Origin: Maledivibacter halophilus
GTDB taxonomy: Bacteria > Bacillota > Clostridia > Peptostreptococcales > Caminicellaceae
Assembly: GCF_900167445.1 (NCBI RefSeq)
Contig: NZ_FUZT01000006.1
Coordinates: 293,556 to 357,555 of the forward strand
Direction of reading: 5' to 3'
DNA: 64,000 nt
Positions 37,113 to 46,736 of this stretch are shown here, in pieces (the stretch's first letter is position 1; every line of letters starts with the position of its first letter). A program made the translations under genes and the position numbers. The notes under the pieces were generated by a model, which ran no database searches, was not told the DNA's origin, and saw nothing but the letters and a program-made list of their open reading frames with translations.

Positions 37113-38195
37113 CTACACCTCCACTGCTTTTATTATTTCATGGCTAATATCATGAATTGGTAATACCTTGTCAACAACACCTAGTTTAATAGTTGACTTG
37201 GGCATACCAAAAACAACGCAACTTGCCTCGTCTTGAGCAATTATATATCCTGAATTTTCTTTAATTTTTTTTAGACCCTTGGCTCCATCTGCTCCCATCC
37301 CCGTAAGAATTACACCAATTATATTATCAATACCCATACTAGCCAATGAATTCATAAGTACGTCCACTGACGGTCTATGTCCCGATACAGTAGGATTATT
37401 ATTAAGTTTGATTTTAAACTTATTACCTTCTTTAACAACTTCCATATGCCTGTCTCCAGGAGCTATATAAGCATGTCCAGGTAGTAAGGTATCATTATGC
37501 TCAGCTTCCTTAATATTAATTTCAGACATTGAGTCCAATCTATCAGCTAAGGACTTTGTAAATCCGGGAGGCATATGTTGTACTATAACAAAGGATGCAT
37601 TTATGTTTTTGGGTATGTTTGGCAAAAGGACTTGTAGTGCCCGGGGACCTCCTGTGGAAGTACCAATAGCCACAATTTTTTTTGTCTCTCCTTTACTTCC
37701 ACTTCTATTCTGAATCGAGATTTTATTTTTACTATGGTCGATCCTTTTTGACATATTTAAAGAATGGATGTCATTGAAAGCTTTTTTTCTAAATTCTATT
37801 TTAGAGGCAATAATGATTTTACGCAGTAATTCTTTTTTAGTATCTTCTACATTTATTTTAAATATATTGCTTGGCTTTGCTATAAAATCAACTGCTCCAT
37901 ACTGCAGGGCTTTAATTGTTGCATCAGCACCTTCTTTAGTTAAACTGCTTAACATAAGCACCGGTACAGGAGAAACCTTCATCAGCTCTTGTAATGCAGT
38001 TATACCGTCCATTTTAGGCATTTCTACATCTAATGTTACAACATCTGGATCTTGTTTTTTTACTTTTTCTATTGCTTCTTCTCCATTTTTAGCAGTATCT
38101 ATTACTTCTATATTAGGATGTGAATTAATCATATCTGAAAGTATTTTTCTCATGAAAACAGAATCATCAACTACAATAACCTTTATCTTAGACAT
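37113..38195 (-). CDS. cheB: Chemotaxis response regulator methylesterase CheB
   Basis: Demethylates or deamidates receptors after phosphorylation by CheA, 360 aa. Receiver domain with DD at 10 to 11 and phospho-acceptor Asp56 in TLDVEMPKMDG. The esterase domain carries the Ser in IGTSTGGPRAL, the His in VIVQHMPPGF, and the Asp in GMGADGAKG. The partner methyltransferase CheR is not in this window. The start abuts the PilZ gene stop, suggesting coupling. Confidence 0.97.
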   Translation of the reverse strand: MSKIKVIVVDDSVFMRKILSDMINSHPNIEVIDTAKNGEEAIEKVKKQDPDVVTLDVEMPKMDGITALQELMKVSPVPVLMLSSLTKEGADATIKALQYGAVDFIAKPSNIFKINVEDTKKELLRKIIIASKIEFRKKAFNDIHSLNMSKRIDHSKNKISIQNRSGSKGETKKIVAIGTSTGGPRALQVLLPNIPKNINASFVIVQHMPPGFTKSLADRLDSMSEINIKEAEHNDTLLPGHAYIAPGDRHMEVVKEGNKFKIKLNNNPTVSGHRPSVDVLMNSLASMGIDNIIGVILTGMGADGAKGLKKIKENSGYIIAQDEASCVVFGMPKSTIKLGVVDKVLPIHDISHEIIKAVEV

Positions 38196-38858
38196 TTATA
38201 TCAACCCTTTTTTTATAATTTTTCTTTGGTTTTTAAATACAAATGATATAATTTTTGAACGTGTACTTTCATCAATAGCTGTAAAAGAAATTCCAATATC
38301 ATATTTTAATATAGATTCTGGCACAGGGTTACATCTTATAATTTCTCCTATAGGTTCAATTAATTCACCATCAAGAATCATACTGCATTTTACGGTGGTA
38401 TGTTTTTCTAATTTTTCTTTGGTAATTATTCTTATACCGCCTCCACTAACATCTTTACTGATTGATGGTATGGTTTTTACATATTCTCCATTTTCAATTA
38501 CATGTATATCTATGTTGAGTAATATATTTAGTCTATAGAAGTCTCTTCTTTGGAAATGCCTTATATCACTATTCTTTTTAACTATTAGAAATCTAATATT
38601 ATCTTCTTTCTTCCTTTCCATTACCTCTCCTATAAAATAAAATATACCTTTACTATCTTTGCTGAAAACAATATTTATATTACTTCCTATAGATATAGGA
38701 TAAATTTTGCCATTATGTATAGGAGTTGATACAGCAATCATTCTATCACTGATAACCTTTACTACATTGCTTTTCATATTTAAAAAAGAATTGCCTTTAT
38801 CGACTTCTATCTCAATGTTGTCTCCAATATTAAGTAATGTAGTGATTTTTTTTTCCAA
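38196..38858 (-). CDS. PilZ-domain flagellar brake protein (YcgR-like)
   Basis: A 220-residue protein with an amino-terminal YcgR-type domain and a carboxy-terminal PilZ domain that binds cyclic di-GMP. The RxxxR switch is QRRDFYR near residue 109 and the second motif is DVSGGGI near 146. By analogy with YcgR and B. subtilis MotI it would slow or stop the motor when c-di-GMP rises. TTG start at 38858 follows AAGGAGGATTG; a longer ATG frame would contain that ribosome site. Its place inside the motility operon supports a motor role. Confidence 0.9.
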   Translation of the reverse strand: MEKKITTLLNIGDNIEIEVDKGNSFLNMKSNVVKVISDRMIAVSTPIHNGKIYPISIGSNINIVFSKDSKGIFYFIGEVMERKKEDNIRFLIVKKNSDIRHFQRRDFYRLNILLNIDIHVIENGEYVKTIPSISKDVSGGGIRIITKEKLEKHTTVKCSMILDGELIEPIGEIIRCNPVPESILKYDIGISFTAIDESTRSKIISFVFKNQRKIIKKGLI

Positions 38859-38925
38859 AACAATCCTCCTTATTTTTATAAACATATTGTGGCTTGTGGG
38901 TTATAGTTGATTTTCATAGGGCTAT

Positions 38926-39813
38926 CTACATATTACTAAAGAGATTATTAAGAAATAATTTAAAATTTGAAATATTTTTAATTTCCCTTTTATTATTTAT
39001 TAGGTTATAAGCCACCATATCTATGCCTTGACTAGCCAGAGTATTTGGATATTTTAACATAAAGGGTTTTTGTTCCTTTACAGATTTTTTTACCGCCGAG
39101 TCCTCATATATAAAACCTAAATTTTCTATCTCAAAGCCCAAAAACCTCTTTGTGGCAGAATTTATTTTATTAAAAACTTCATGCCCTTCCTTAGTTGATT
39201 CAATCCTATTAACAATCAACTTCAATGATTTATTATTTCTCTTTATATTTTTTAAAAGAGCATATGCATCGGTGATAGATGTAGGTTCAGGTGTTACTAT
39301 TACAATTATTTCATTAGCAGCCTCTGTAAAGGATACCACAGAGTTATTAATACCTGCTCCAGTATCTATTAATATATAATCGGAAATTTCATCTAGTAAA
39401 TAAAAATTTGAAATCAAATTATCAATTTCTTCTCTGGCTAAATCGACCATTTCAATTATTCCCGATCCCCCAGAAATTATATTAATCCCATTGGGACCCT
39501 TAACAATAATATCTAATATACTTACTTCCCTTTTTATTACATTAGCCAATGTAAACTTAGGAATCATACCAAAAACAACATCTACATTACCAAGTCCCAA
39601 ATCAGCATCTATTATTGTCACTTTCTTATTTTGGTTACTCAGGGCAATACCTAAGTTAATAGTAAAGTTTGTTTTACCAACGCCACCTTTGCCACTTGTT
39701 ACAGCTAACACCCTGGCACCGACCTTTGCTTTTTTACTCATATTCATTATTTTATTATTGCTTTGCTTAAAACTACCTATGAGCTCCCTTAAATTATGTG
39801 CTTGATCCTTCAT
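38926..39813 (-). CDS. flhG: Flagellar number regulator FlhG (MinD-like ATPase)
   Basis: ParA/MinD-family ATPase working with FlhF to set flagellar number and placement, 295 aa. Deviant Walker A in VTSGKGGVGKTNFTINLG near residue 38, ADLGLGNVD, then YILIDTGAGI. The amino end has a short polar extension matching the DQA-like FlhF-activating region (MKDQAHNLREL). Start at ATG 39813 after GTGGGTGAT, immediately behind flhF. Confidence 0.94.
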   Translation of the reverse strand: MKDQAHNLRELIGSFKQSNNKIMNMSKKAKVGARVLAVTSGKGGVGKTNFTINLGIALSNQNKKVTIIDADLGLGNVDVVFGMIPKFTLANVIKREVSILDIIVKGPNGINIISGGSGIIEMVDLAREEIDNLISNFYLLDEISDYILIDTGAGINNSVVSFTEAANEIIVIVTPEPTSITDAYALLKNIKRNNKSLKLIVNRIESTKEGHEVFNKINSATKRFLGFEIENLGFIYEDSAVKKSVKEQKPFMLKYPNTLASQGIDMVAYNLINNKREIKNISNFKLFLNNLFSNM

Positions 39814-39814
39814 A

Positions 39815-40951
39815 TTAATCACCCACAAATTTACTAACAATGCTATCAATATTTGCCACTTCAATATCATCGGGTACACTTTGCCCGGTAGTTAGATATG
39901 ATAATGGCATTGTAGTTAGAAATTTAACATTAAGTATATTGCCAAGGCAAGATGACTCATCGGCTTTTGTAAATATAAGATTGTAATTTTCTAAAAAGCT
40001 GTAGGATTTAACTATATCCTTAATATCATTATAGCTTGTAGTTAAGCTCAAAAGCAAGAATATATCAGGAGACTTTACATGTTTTAGCAAATTATTTAAT
40101 TCTGACAACAATTCCTTGTTTTTATGATTTCTTCCTGCAGTATCAATAAAAATATAATCTTTATCAGAATAATCTTCGATAGCATCCTTCATTTCTTTTG
40201 ATTCATAAACAACCGTTAAAGGAACATCCAAAATTTCACTATAGGTTTTAAGCTGTTCCACAGCAGCAATTCTATATGTATCTGCAGTAATAAATGCTAC
40301 GGATTTTTTATTCATAATTTTCTGTTTAGCTGCTAATTTTGCCAGAGTTGTTGTTTTCCCCACACCCGTTGGTCCTACAAAGAAAATTATATTTTGCTTC
40401 TTTGTATTATTGTTTAAAACAAAGGGAGTGCCAAGGTAATCTTTTAATATAATTTTCAAAGCATTTTTAATAGATTGATCATTCTCCTTGGATATACTTA
40501 TCTGCCTTTTAACGATAGATAAAATTTTATCTGAAACAGGTTTAATAACTCCCCTTTCCATAAATATTTTCTCATACTTTCTTAGGACATTTGACTTTTG
40601 AAAATTAGATTCTCCTTCCATTCTATCCAATACAGTTGTAAGCATGGATTTAATAGAATCTATTTCTGAGTTTATATGACCATTCCTTATAACAGAATCC
40701 ATAGCTTCACTTTCTTTAATCCTTTCAGGCCTTATTATAGGTTTAGAAGGATAATACGGAACTTTCTTTTCCTCATTCTTCACAGAATCTACTGCAGCTA
40801 CAACTTCTACTAAAGGTTTTTTAAGTAAACCTATAAGTCCTGGTTTCTTTATTTTTCTAGTATGTAGTATAATTGCTTCCCTGCCTAATTCACTTTTGAC
40901 TTTTATCATAGCTTCTTGCACATCTTTAGCTAAATATCTTTTAACTCTCAT
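39815..40951 (-). CDS. flhF: Flagellar biosynthesis GTPase FlhF
   Basis: SRP-type GTPase that positions flagella, 378 aa. The amino-terminal B domain is basic (MRVKRYLAKDVQEAM and LGREAIILHTRKIKKPG). The N and G domains follow, with FVGPTGVGKTTTLAKLAA near 195, AFITADTYRIAAVEQL and DTAGRNHKN. The start codon follows the flhA stop directly. Confidence 0.95.
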   Translation of the reverse strand: MRVKRYLAKDVQEAMIKVKSELGREAIILHTRKIKKPGLIGLLKKPLVEVVAAVDSVKNEEKKVPYYPSKPIIRPERIKESEAMDSVIRNGHINSEIDSIKSMLTTVLDRMEGESNFQKSNVLRKYEKIFMERGVIKPVSDKILSIVKRQISISKENDQSIKNALKIILKDYLGTPFVLNNNTKKQNIIFFVGPTGVGKTTTLAKLAAKQKIMNKKSVAFITADTYRIAAVEQLKTYSEILDVPLTVVYESKEMKDAIEDYSDKDYIFIDTAGRNHKNKELLSELNNLLKHVKSPDIFLLLSLTTSYNDIKDIVKSYSFLENYNLIFTKADESSCLGNILNVKFLTTMPLSYLTTGQSVPDDIEVANIDSIVSKFVGD

Positions 40952-42979
40952 TTATAATTTCACCACCCCTACAGATTGAATCTCAACATCAGGGTCTATC
41001 TCATTATATGATAGAACAATCAAATCCGGGATTAATTGTTCTGTTAAAGTTTTAAAATAATATCTTACAATTGGTGCTGTAACAATTAAAGGCTGTTCTC
41101 CTATAGACACTAGCTTTTGTATCTCAACAGAAAGATTATTTAGTATACCCTGAGTTACATTAGGTTCTAAAGATAAATAGGATCCATGCTCCGATTGCTT
41201 AATTGACTCCATAATTAACCTCTCTACTTGCGGGTCTAATAGAACTACTTTAGCTTTTTTCCCCGGTATATATTGTCTTGTTATATTTCTTCCTAAGGCT
41301 TGTCTTACATATTCAGTTAGCATATTAACATCCTTTGTAATAAGGCAATAGTCAGCAAGGGTTTCTAAAATTGTTACTAAATCCCTTATAGAAACTTTCT
41401 CCCTTAATAAATTGGACAAGACTTTTTGTATTTCTCCATAGGACATTAACTTAGGAACTAGCTCATCAACCAAAGCAGACTGAGTTTCTTTAACATTATC
41501 AATAAGAGTCTTTACTTCCTGTCTTCCTAACAATTCATAGGAATGTTTCTTTATGATTTCCGTCAAATGGGTTGAGATTATTGAAGCCGGATCCACAACT
41601 GTATATCCAAGGATTTCAGCCTTTTCTCTATTCTCTTCAGTCACCCATTTAGCAGGCAATCCAAAGGCTGGTTCAACAGTATCAATACCCTCAATATCAC
41701 CTTCTACATTTCCAGGGTTCATAGCAAGATAGTGATTGAACATAATACTTCCCTCTGAAACCTCGGTTCCTTTTATTTTTACCAAATATTTATTTGCTTC
41801 TAATTGAATATTATCTCTAAGCCTAATCATAGGGACAACCATTCCTAGCTCTAGAGCTATTTGCCTTCTAATCATTACTAGTCTGTCAAACAAATCTCCC
41901 CCCTGGTTAGGATCTGCCAGTGGTATAATTCCATATCCAAATTCCAGTTCAATGGGGTCAACCTGAAGTAGTGGAATGATATTCTCAGGCTTCCTTATTT
42001 CTTCTACTTCAGCTTCTTCCTCTTCTTCTTCACCCTTACCTTCGCTTTTAATTATTTCACTACGTAGAATATAACCTAGATATATAAATGTGGCTGAAAG
42101 CATAAAATAAGGGGTATTTGGTAATGGAGTGATTCCTAAAAAAAACAAAACTCCTGCTATTATAAACATTATCTTAGGCTGTCTGAATAATTGCTTGATC
42201 AAATCAGTTCCCAGATCCGTATCAGAGGCTGCCCTTGTAACAACAATACCTGTACCCGTTGAAATTAATAGAGCAGGAATCTGACTAACAAGACCATCCC
42301 CAACAGTAAGGAGTGTGTATTTTTGTATTGCTTCACCAAGCTCCATTCCATGGATCAAATATCCAATTATAAGTCCAGCAGCAATATTTATTATAGTAAT
42401 TACAATACCAGCTATGGCATCACCCTTAACAAACTTACTGGCACCATCCATTGCTCCATAAAAATCAGCTTCTTTCTGAATTCTCATTCTTCGTTCCCTT
42501 GCTTCATTTTCTGTAATCAGACCAGAGTTTAAATCTGCATCTATGGCCATTTGTTTTCCAGGCATGGCATCTAAAGTAAATCTTGCTGCAACTTCAGATA
42601 CCCTTTCAGAACCTTTAGTTATTACAAGAAATTGTATAACTATAATAATAATGAAAACAATAAAACCAACAATTGCATTCCCACCGATAACAAAATTACC
42701 AAAGGCTTCAATTACATTTCCTGCATTGGCCTTTAAAAGAATATTCCTTGTTGTAGATATATTGAGAGATAACCTAAAAAGTGTGGTTATCAGTAGCAAT
42801 GATGGAAATATTGAAAATTGCAAAGGTTCTTTATTATAGATTGAGATAAGTAATATCAGTAACGCCAGTGATATATTTATACTTAACAATAAATCTAAAA
42901 CCATTAATGGTACTGGAATTATTATAATAATAACTATTGCTATTATAGCCAAGGCAACAACAATATCGCCAAACTTCAT
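40952..42979 (-). CDS. flhA: Flagellar export apparatus protein FlhA
   Basis: Inner-membrane component of the flagellar type III export gate, 675 aa. Eight predicted membrane helices in the first 310 residues, with the conserved FHIPEP-type loop (here [20 protein letters not shown], about 148 to 167), then a Glu-rich linker and the cytosolic ring domain that binds chaperone-substrate complexes. TAGGAGGATTTTAG precedes the ATG. Confidence 0.97.
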   Translation of the reverse strand: MKFGDIVVALAIIAIVIIIIIPVPLMVLDLLLSINISLALLILLISIYNKEPLQFSIFPSLLLITTLFRLSLNISTTRNILLKANAGNVIEAFGNFVIGGNAIVGFIVFIIIIVIQFLVITKGSERVSEVAARFTLDAMPGKQMAIDADLNSGLITENEARERRMRIQKEADFYGAMDGASKFVKGDAIAGIVITIINIAAGLIIGYLIHGMELGEAIQKYTLLTVGDGLVSQIPALLISTGTGIVVTRAASDTDLGTDLIKQLFRQPKIMFIIAGVLFFLGITPLPNTPYFMLSATFIYLGYILRSEIIKSEGKGEEEEEEAEVEEIRKPENIIPLLQVDPIELEFGYGIIPLADPNQGGDLFDRLVMIRRQIALELGMVVPMIRLRDNIQLEANKYLVKIKGTEVSEGSIMFNHYLAMNPGNVEGDIEGIDTVEPAFGLPAKWVTEENREKAEILGYTVVDPASIISTHLTEIIKKHSYELLGRQEVKTLIDNVKETQSALVDELVPKLMSYGEIQKVLSNLLREKVSIRDLVTILETLADYCLITKDVNMLTEYVRQALGRNITRQYIPGKKAKVVLLDPQVERLIMESIKQSEHGSYLSLEPNVTQGILNNLSVEIQKLVSIGEQPLIVTAPIVRYYFKTLTEQLIPDLIVLSYNEIDPDVEIQSVGVVKL

Positions 42980-42997
42980 CTAAAATCCTCCTAAAAA

Positions 42998-44080
42998 TTA
43001 ATTTTCCAAGCTATAGATATATGCCAAAACTTCTGCAACAGCATGATATAAATCAGGAGGAATAAATTCTCCTACATCAACGTTAAAAAAAAGTTCCCTT
43101 GCAAGAGGCTTGTTTTCAAAGAGAGGAATATCATTTTCCCTTGCAATCCTCTTAATATTCTGGGCAATTAAATCCTTGCCCTTTGCTATAACCTGTGGAG
43201 CTTCATATGAGTCATCATTATAAGCTAACGCAACAGCAAAATGTGTTGGATTAGTTATAACTACATCGGCCTTGGGGATATCCTGCATCATTCTCCTCAT
43301 GGCTATCTGACGCTGCTTTTCTTTAATTTTTGATTTTATTTGCGGATCTCCCTCGGTTTGTTTATATTCTTCCTTTATTTCATGTTTAGACATCTTAAGT
43401 CCCTTTTCGTACTCCCATTTTTTGAAAAAATAATCAAATACAGCTAATATTATGAGTACAATTCCTGACCTAATAGCAATATTTAGAATTAAACCCCATG
43501 CATATTTCATCATCTGTGGAATATCCATATCAAAGACTTTTATAATATTACCATATTCCTTTAACAAATAACTGGCTGTTATATAAATAAGTATAGACGT
43601 TTTCAAAAGTGACTTTAAAAGTTCTACAAGGGATTTTACTGAAAACATTTGTTTAAATCCACTTATAGGGTTTAATTTATCAAACTTAACAGCAAGAGTT
43701 TTAGTTGTAAAAAGAAAACCTACTTGCATATAGTTACATATGAGTCCAACAGCCATAGAAATAAGCAGTAAGGGTAAAGATAACTTTATTATCAATAATA
43801 AAGTTTCATTTAAAAAAGCAGTTATATTTCTATAGGAGTAAGCCACCCCTATATTAGATGAATAATTTAGAACCTTATGATAAAACAAATAAAATTCCTT
43901 AAACCAATACTTGTTCAAAAAATTTATAGCTAAAAAGGCAATAATTAATATTAAAGCAGAATTTATTTCTTTACTTTGAAGTACTTGACCCTTTTCCCTC
44001 GCTTCCCTTCTTTTTTTGGGAGTTGCCTTTTCAGTTTTTTCTTCGTTAAAAAGCTGTAGATTTATTCTAAAATGATTCAT
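42998..44080 (-). CDS. flhB: Flagellar export apparatus protein FlhB
   Basis: Export-gate protein controlling substrate switching, 360 aa. The amino end EEKTEKATPKKRREAREKGQ is typical. Four membrane helices follow, then the cytosolic domain with the self-cleaving NPTH in VVITNPTHFAVALAY near 270. Its cleaved domain is the known partner of the FliK carboxy-terminal domain, relevant to the unusual FlgD described below. AGAGGATGATTGA precedes the ATG. Confidence 0.97.
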   Translation of the reverse strand: MNHFRINLQLFNEEKTEKATPKKRREAREKGQVLQSKEINSALILIIAFLAINFLNKYWFKEFYLFYHKVLNYSSNIGVAYSYRNITAFLNETLLLIIKLSLPLLLISMAVGLICNYMQVGFLFTTKTLAVKFDKLNPISGFKQMFSVKSLVELLKSLLKTSILIYITASYLLKEYGNIIKVFDMDIPQMMKYAWGLILNIAIRSGIVLIILAVFDYFFKKWEYEKGLKMSKHEIKEEYKQTEGDPQIKSKIKEKQRQIAMRRMMQDIPKADVVITNPTHFAVALAYNDDSYEAPQVIAKGKDLIAQNIKRIARENDIPLFENKPLARELFFNVDVGEFIPPDLYHAVAEVLAYIYSLEN

Positions 44081-44084
44081 TCAA

Positions 44085-44858
44085 TCATCCTCTTACACTG
44101 CCGTTTATGAAGTCTCTGATATACTCAAACATAATTTCAAAAATATTATTGAATATTTTAAAATAAAGTGGTAATACTATAAAGATGGTAATTAATCCAA
44201 TAAAAATCTTTAGGGGCATCCCTACTATAAAAACATTCATTTGTGGCATAGCCCTGGCTAAAACTCCCAATAGAACGTTTGTTGCTAAAATAGTAATTAC
44301 TATTGGAGCAGCCATCTTAAAGCCAAGAACAAATGAAGTTCTAAGTATTTCTATAATTTTATCGACTAATAATAGATTTACACTTTCATATCCTATTGGT
44401 ATCACATTAAAGCTATGTAATACAGCTTTAATGAGGATATGATGGGAATTAGTAATTAAAAAAACTAACATCGCTATTATATAAAAGAAATTTGCAGTTA
44501 CAGGTATATGAGACTGATCTTGAGGGTTAATAACATTAACCATAGAAAAGCCAATATTTCTATCTATTATAATTCCTGCAAGATTTATTGAAGTTAAAAT
44601 CAAAAAAGATACAAATCCAAAAACCAAACCAATAAAAAATTCTATTAATATAAAATACAATACTTGATAAATATTAACAACATTCATGGCTTCGGAAACT
44701 GAAACAAGTGGAAAAGCAATGTAAGTCATGAATCCAGCTAATCCAATTTTTAATCTTTTGGGAATATTTGTACTACCAAATATTGGCGTCAACAAGAAAA
44801 TACCACTAACTCTTGCAAAAACCAAAAATAGTAAAATTGTATTTTCCATTATATTCAT
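44085..44858 (-). CDS. fliR: Flagellar export protein FliR
   Basis: Membrane protein of the export gate core with FliP and FliQ, 257 aa, about six hydrophobic helices. The opening FARVSGIFLLTPIFGSTNIP and later NVLLGVLARAMPQMNVFIVG are family signatures. It ends five bases before flhB. An ATG three codons later is an alternative start. Confidence 0.95.
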   Translation of the reverse strand: MNIMENTILLFLVFARVSGIFLLTPIFGSTNIPKRLKIGLAGFMTYIAFPLVSVSEAMNVVNIYQVLYFILIEFFIGLVFGFVSFLILTSINLAGIIIDRNIGFSMVNVINPQDQSHIPVTANFFYIIAMLVFLITNSHHILIKAVLHSFNVIPIGYESVNLLLVDKIIEILRTSFVLGFKMAAPIVITILATNVLLGVLARAMPQMNVFIVGMPLKIFIGLITIFIVLPLYFKIFNNIFEIMFEYIRDFINGSVRG

Positions 44859-44902
44859 TAGTTTTCTTCCAATCTATTTAGCTCAACAGATTACTAACTT
44901 TT

Positions 44903-45172
44903 TCACTTTACAAAATTATTAATATTAGAAAAAATATAAGTAGCAAATTCAGTGGCCTTTTTTAGAAGCCAAGGTCCTAGCAAAATCAAGGTGAAAAATA
45001 CTGCTAATATTTTAGGAACAAAGGCTAAAGTAGCTTCCTGAATTTGAGTGGTTGCTTGAAATATACTTACGGCCAGCCCCACAAATAATCCAGCCAACAA
45101 CAATGGTGATGCCAGGATTATTATATTTAACATTGCCTGCTGGAATAAATCCAGCACTAATCCCTCATCCAT
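44903..45172 (-). CDS. fliQ: Flagellar export protein FliQ
   Basis: Export gate component of 89 aa, exactly the usual length, with two membrane helices. LFQQAMLNIIILASPLLLAG and LAVSIFQATTQIQEATLAFV are diagnostic. Start at ATG 45172 after AGGAGTGTTAAA; eight extra codons upstream are not supported. Eleven bases follow the fliP stop. Confidence 0.95.
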   Translation of the reverse strand: MDEGLVLDLFQQAMLNIIILASPLLLAGLFVGLAVSIFQATTQIQEATLAFVPKILAVFFTLILLGPWLLKKATEFATYIFSNINNFVK

Positions 45173-45182
45173 TTTAACACTC

Positions 45183-45965
45183 CTAATTAAATCCAAGTAA
45201 AATATGCTTTACTATCAGATTCCAGCCATCTATCATTATAAAAAGTAATATTTTAAAGGGTAAAGAAATCATAACTGGCGGTAGCATCATCATGCCCATC
45301 GACATTAATGTACTAGCAACTACCATATCTACAACAATAAAAGGTATAAACAATAAAAATCCTATTCCAAAACCAGTCTTGAGCTCACTTATTATAAATG
45401 CAGGAATTAAGGCTCTGGTAGGTATGTCATTTATACTTTTAGGTGTTTCCATACCAATTATATTTACAAACAAAGCTAAATCTTTTTGTCTTGTTTGCTT
45501 AAACATAAATTTCCTTAAAGGCTCTATTGCATTATCCGTAGCTTCTTCAAAGGATATTTCACCATTTGTATAAGGTATAATGGCATTTTGGTTGATATCA
45601 TCAAAAGTTGGTGCCATTACAAAAAATGTTAGAAATAAAGCCAGCCCAATTAACACCTGATTAGGAGGAGTCGTTTGGGTAGACAATGCTTTTCTCAAAA
45701 AAGACAATATTATTATTATTCTTGTAAAGCTGGTCATCATTATAAGTATCGATGGCGCTAAAGTTAAAATAGTAAGAAGCACAATTATTTCAATGCTTGT
45801 TGCAATATCCTTTGGACTATTGGCCTCACCAATATCTAAGCTTATTTTGGGAATTGAAAATTCAGGCTGTGCATACGCAAAATAATTATTAGAAAAAACA
45901 CATAAACCACTAATTACTAATGTAATAGTTAATATAATAATAAAGAACTTCAATATTTTATTCAT
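45183..45965 (-). CDS. fliP: Flagellar export protein FliP
   Basis: Core export-gate protein, 260 aa, with a cleavable-type signal (residues 1 to 32) and four further helices. Motifs TFTRIIIILSFLRKALSTQ, PPNQVLIGLALFLTFFVM and GIGFLLFIPFIVVDMVVAS are intact. It lies between fliO and fliQ. Confidence 0.96.
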   Translation of the reverse strand: MNKILKFFIIILTITLVISGLCVFSNNYFAYAQPEFSIPKISLDIGEANSPKDIATSIEIIVLLTILTLAPSILIMMTSFTRIIIILSFLRKALSTQTTPPNQVLIGLALFLTFFVMAPTFDDINQNAIIPYTNGEISFEEATDNAIEPLRKFMFKQTRQKDLALFVNIIGMETPKSINDIPTRALIPAFIISELKTGFGIGFLLFIPFIVVDMVVASTLMSMGMMMLPPVMISLPFKILLFIMIDGWNLIVKHILLGFN

Positions 45966-46003
45966 TTTTTCATCCTTACCTATAAATAGATTATGCTGTG
46001 TAT

Positions 46004-46327
46004 CTATTTATCCTTAAATTTCTTAAAATTAGATAAAATATCTTTAAAAGAAATATTCTCTGATACCTGCTCTTTAATCTTCAATGAATCCAGCTTATCA
46101 ATTAATTGTGCACCATTTTTACTTAAATACATAAGATAAAAATGATTGTCCAGCTCTATCAAAATAAGAGATTTATCTACTCCAAGGGGCATTTTTTCAA
46201 TAAATTTAATATTTCTATTAGAAATTTTAGAGTTAATTCCTCCTGAAATAATCCTTGTTGTGAAAAAAGCCAATATAATAATAAATATTGAGGCACAAAA
46301 AACAATAATCGGATAATATCGTCCCAT
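46004..46327 (-). CDS. fliO: Flagellar assembly protein FliO/FliZ
   Basis: Short membrane protein helping FliP complex assembly, 107 aa. One amino-terminal membrane helix (residues 6 to 24) and a small cytosolic domain with IKFIEKMPLGVDKSLILIEL, the usual FliO core. A stop codon lies directly upstream in frame, so this ATG is the only start, even though GGGAG is about 13 bases away. Position between cheY and fliP supports the call. Confidence 0.88.
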   Translation of the reverse strand: MGRYYPIIVFCASIFIIILAFFTTRIISGGINSKISNRNIKFIEKMPLGVDKSLILIELDNHFYLMYLSKNGAQLIDKLDSLKIKEQVSENISFKDILSNFKKFKDK

Positions 46328-46352
46328 TTATATCCATTTACTCCCTTCCTAT

Positions 46353-46715
46353 TTAACCTAGGACCTTTTTAACAGCCTCAAGTACTCTATCAGCCTGAAA
46401 AGGCTTAACTATAAAATCCTTAGCCCCAGCCTGTATTGATTCAATAACCATAGCCTGCTGTCCCATAGCTGAACACATAACTATTTTAGCATCGGGTGAA
46501 ATCTTCTTTATTTCCTTAACAGCTTGTATTCCATCAACCTCAGGCATAGTAATATCCATGATTACTAAATCTGGATTTAGCTCTTTAAACTTCTCTACTG
46601 CTTTTTGCCCATTTTCTGCTTCCCCCAATATTTCATAACCATTTTTTGTCAAGATATCACGAATCATCATCCTCATAAATGCTGCATCATCAACTATTAA
46701 TATTCCATTTGCCAT
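46353..46715 (-). CDS. cheY: Chemotaxis response regulator CheY
   Basis: Single receiver domain of 120 aa that binds the motor switch when phosphorylated. Acidic pair D9/D10, phospho-acceptor Asp54 in LVIMDITMPEVDG, and the carboxy-terminal Lys in KDFIVKPF. AAAGGAGGATG precedes the ATG. Its place after fliY, the gene for its phosphatase, matches Bacillus. Confidence 0.97.
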   Translation of the reverse strand: MANGILIVDDAAFMRMMIRDILTKNGYEILGEAENGQKAVEKFKELNPDLVIMDITMPEVDGIQAVKEIKKISPDAKIVMCSAMGQQAMVIESIQAGAKDFIVKPFQADRVLEAVKKVLG

Positions 46716-46736
46716 AATACATCCTCCTTTAATTAA

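Noticed and set aside
37768..38538. A 256-codon plus-strand reading frame
   Set aside because: It is exactly antisense to cheB and the PilZ gene, whose protein motifs are intact. Its hydrophobic composition is what antisense of A/T-rich coding DNA gives.
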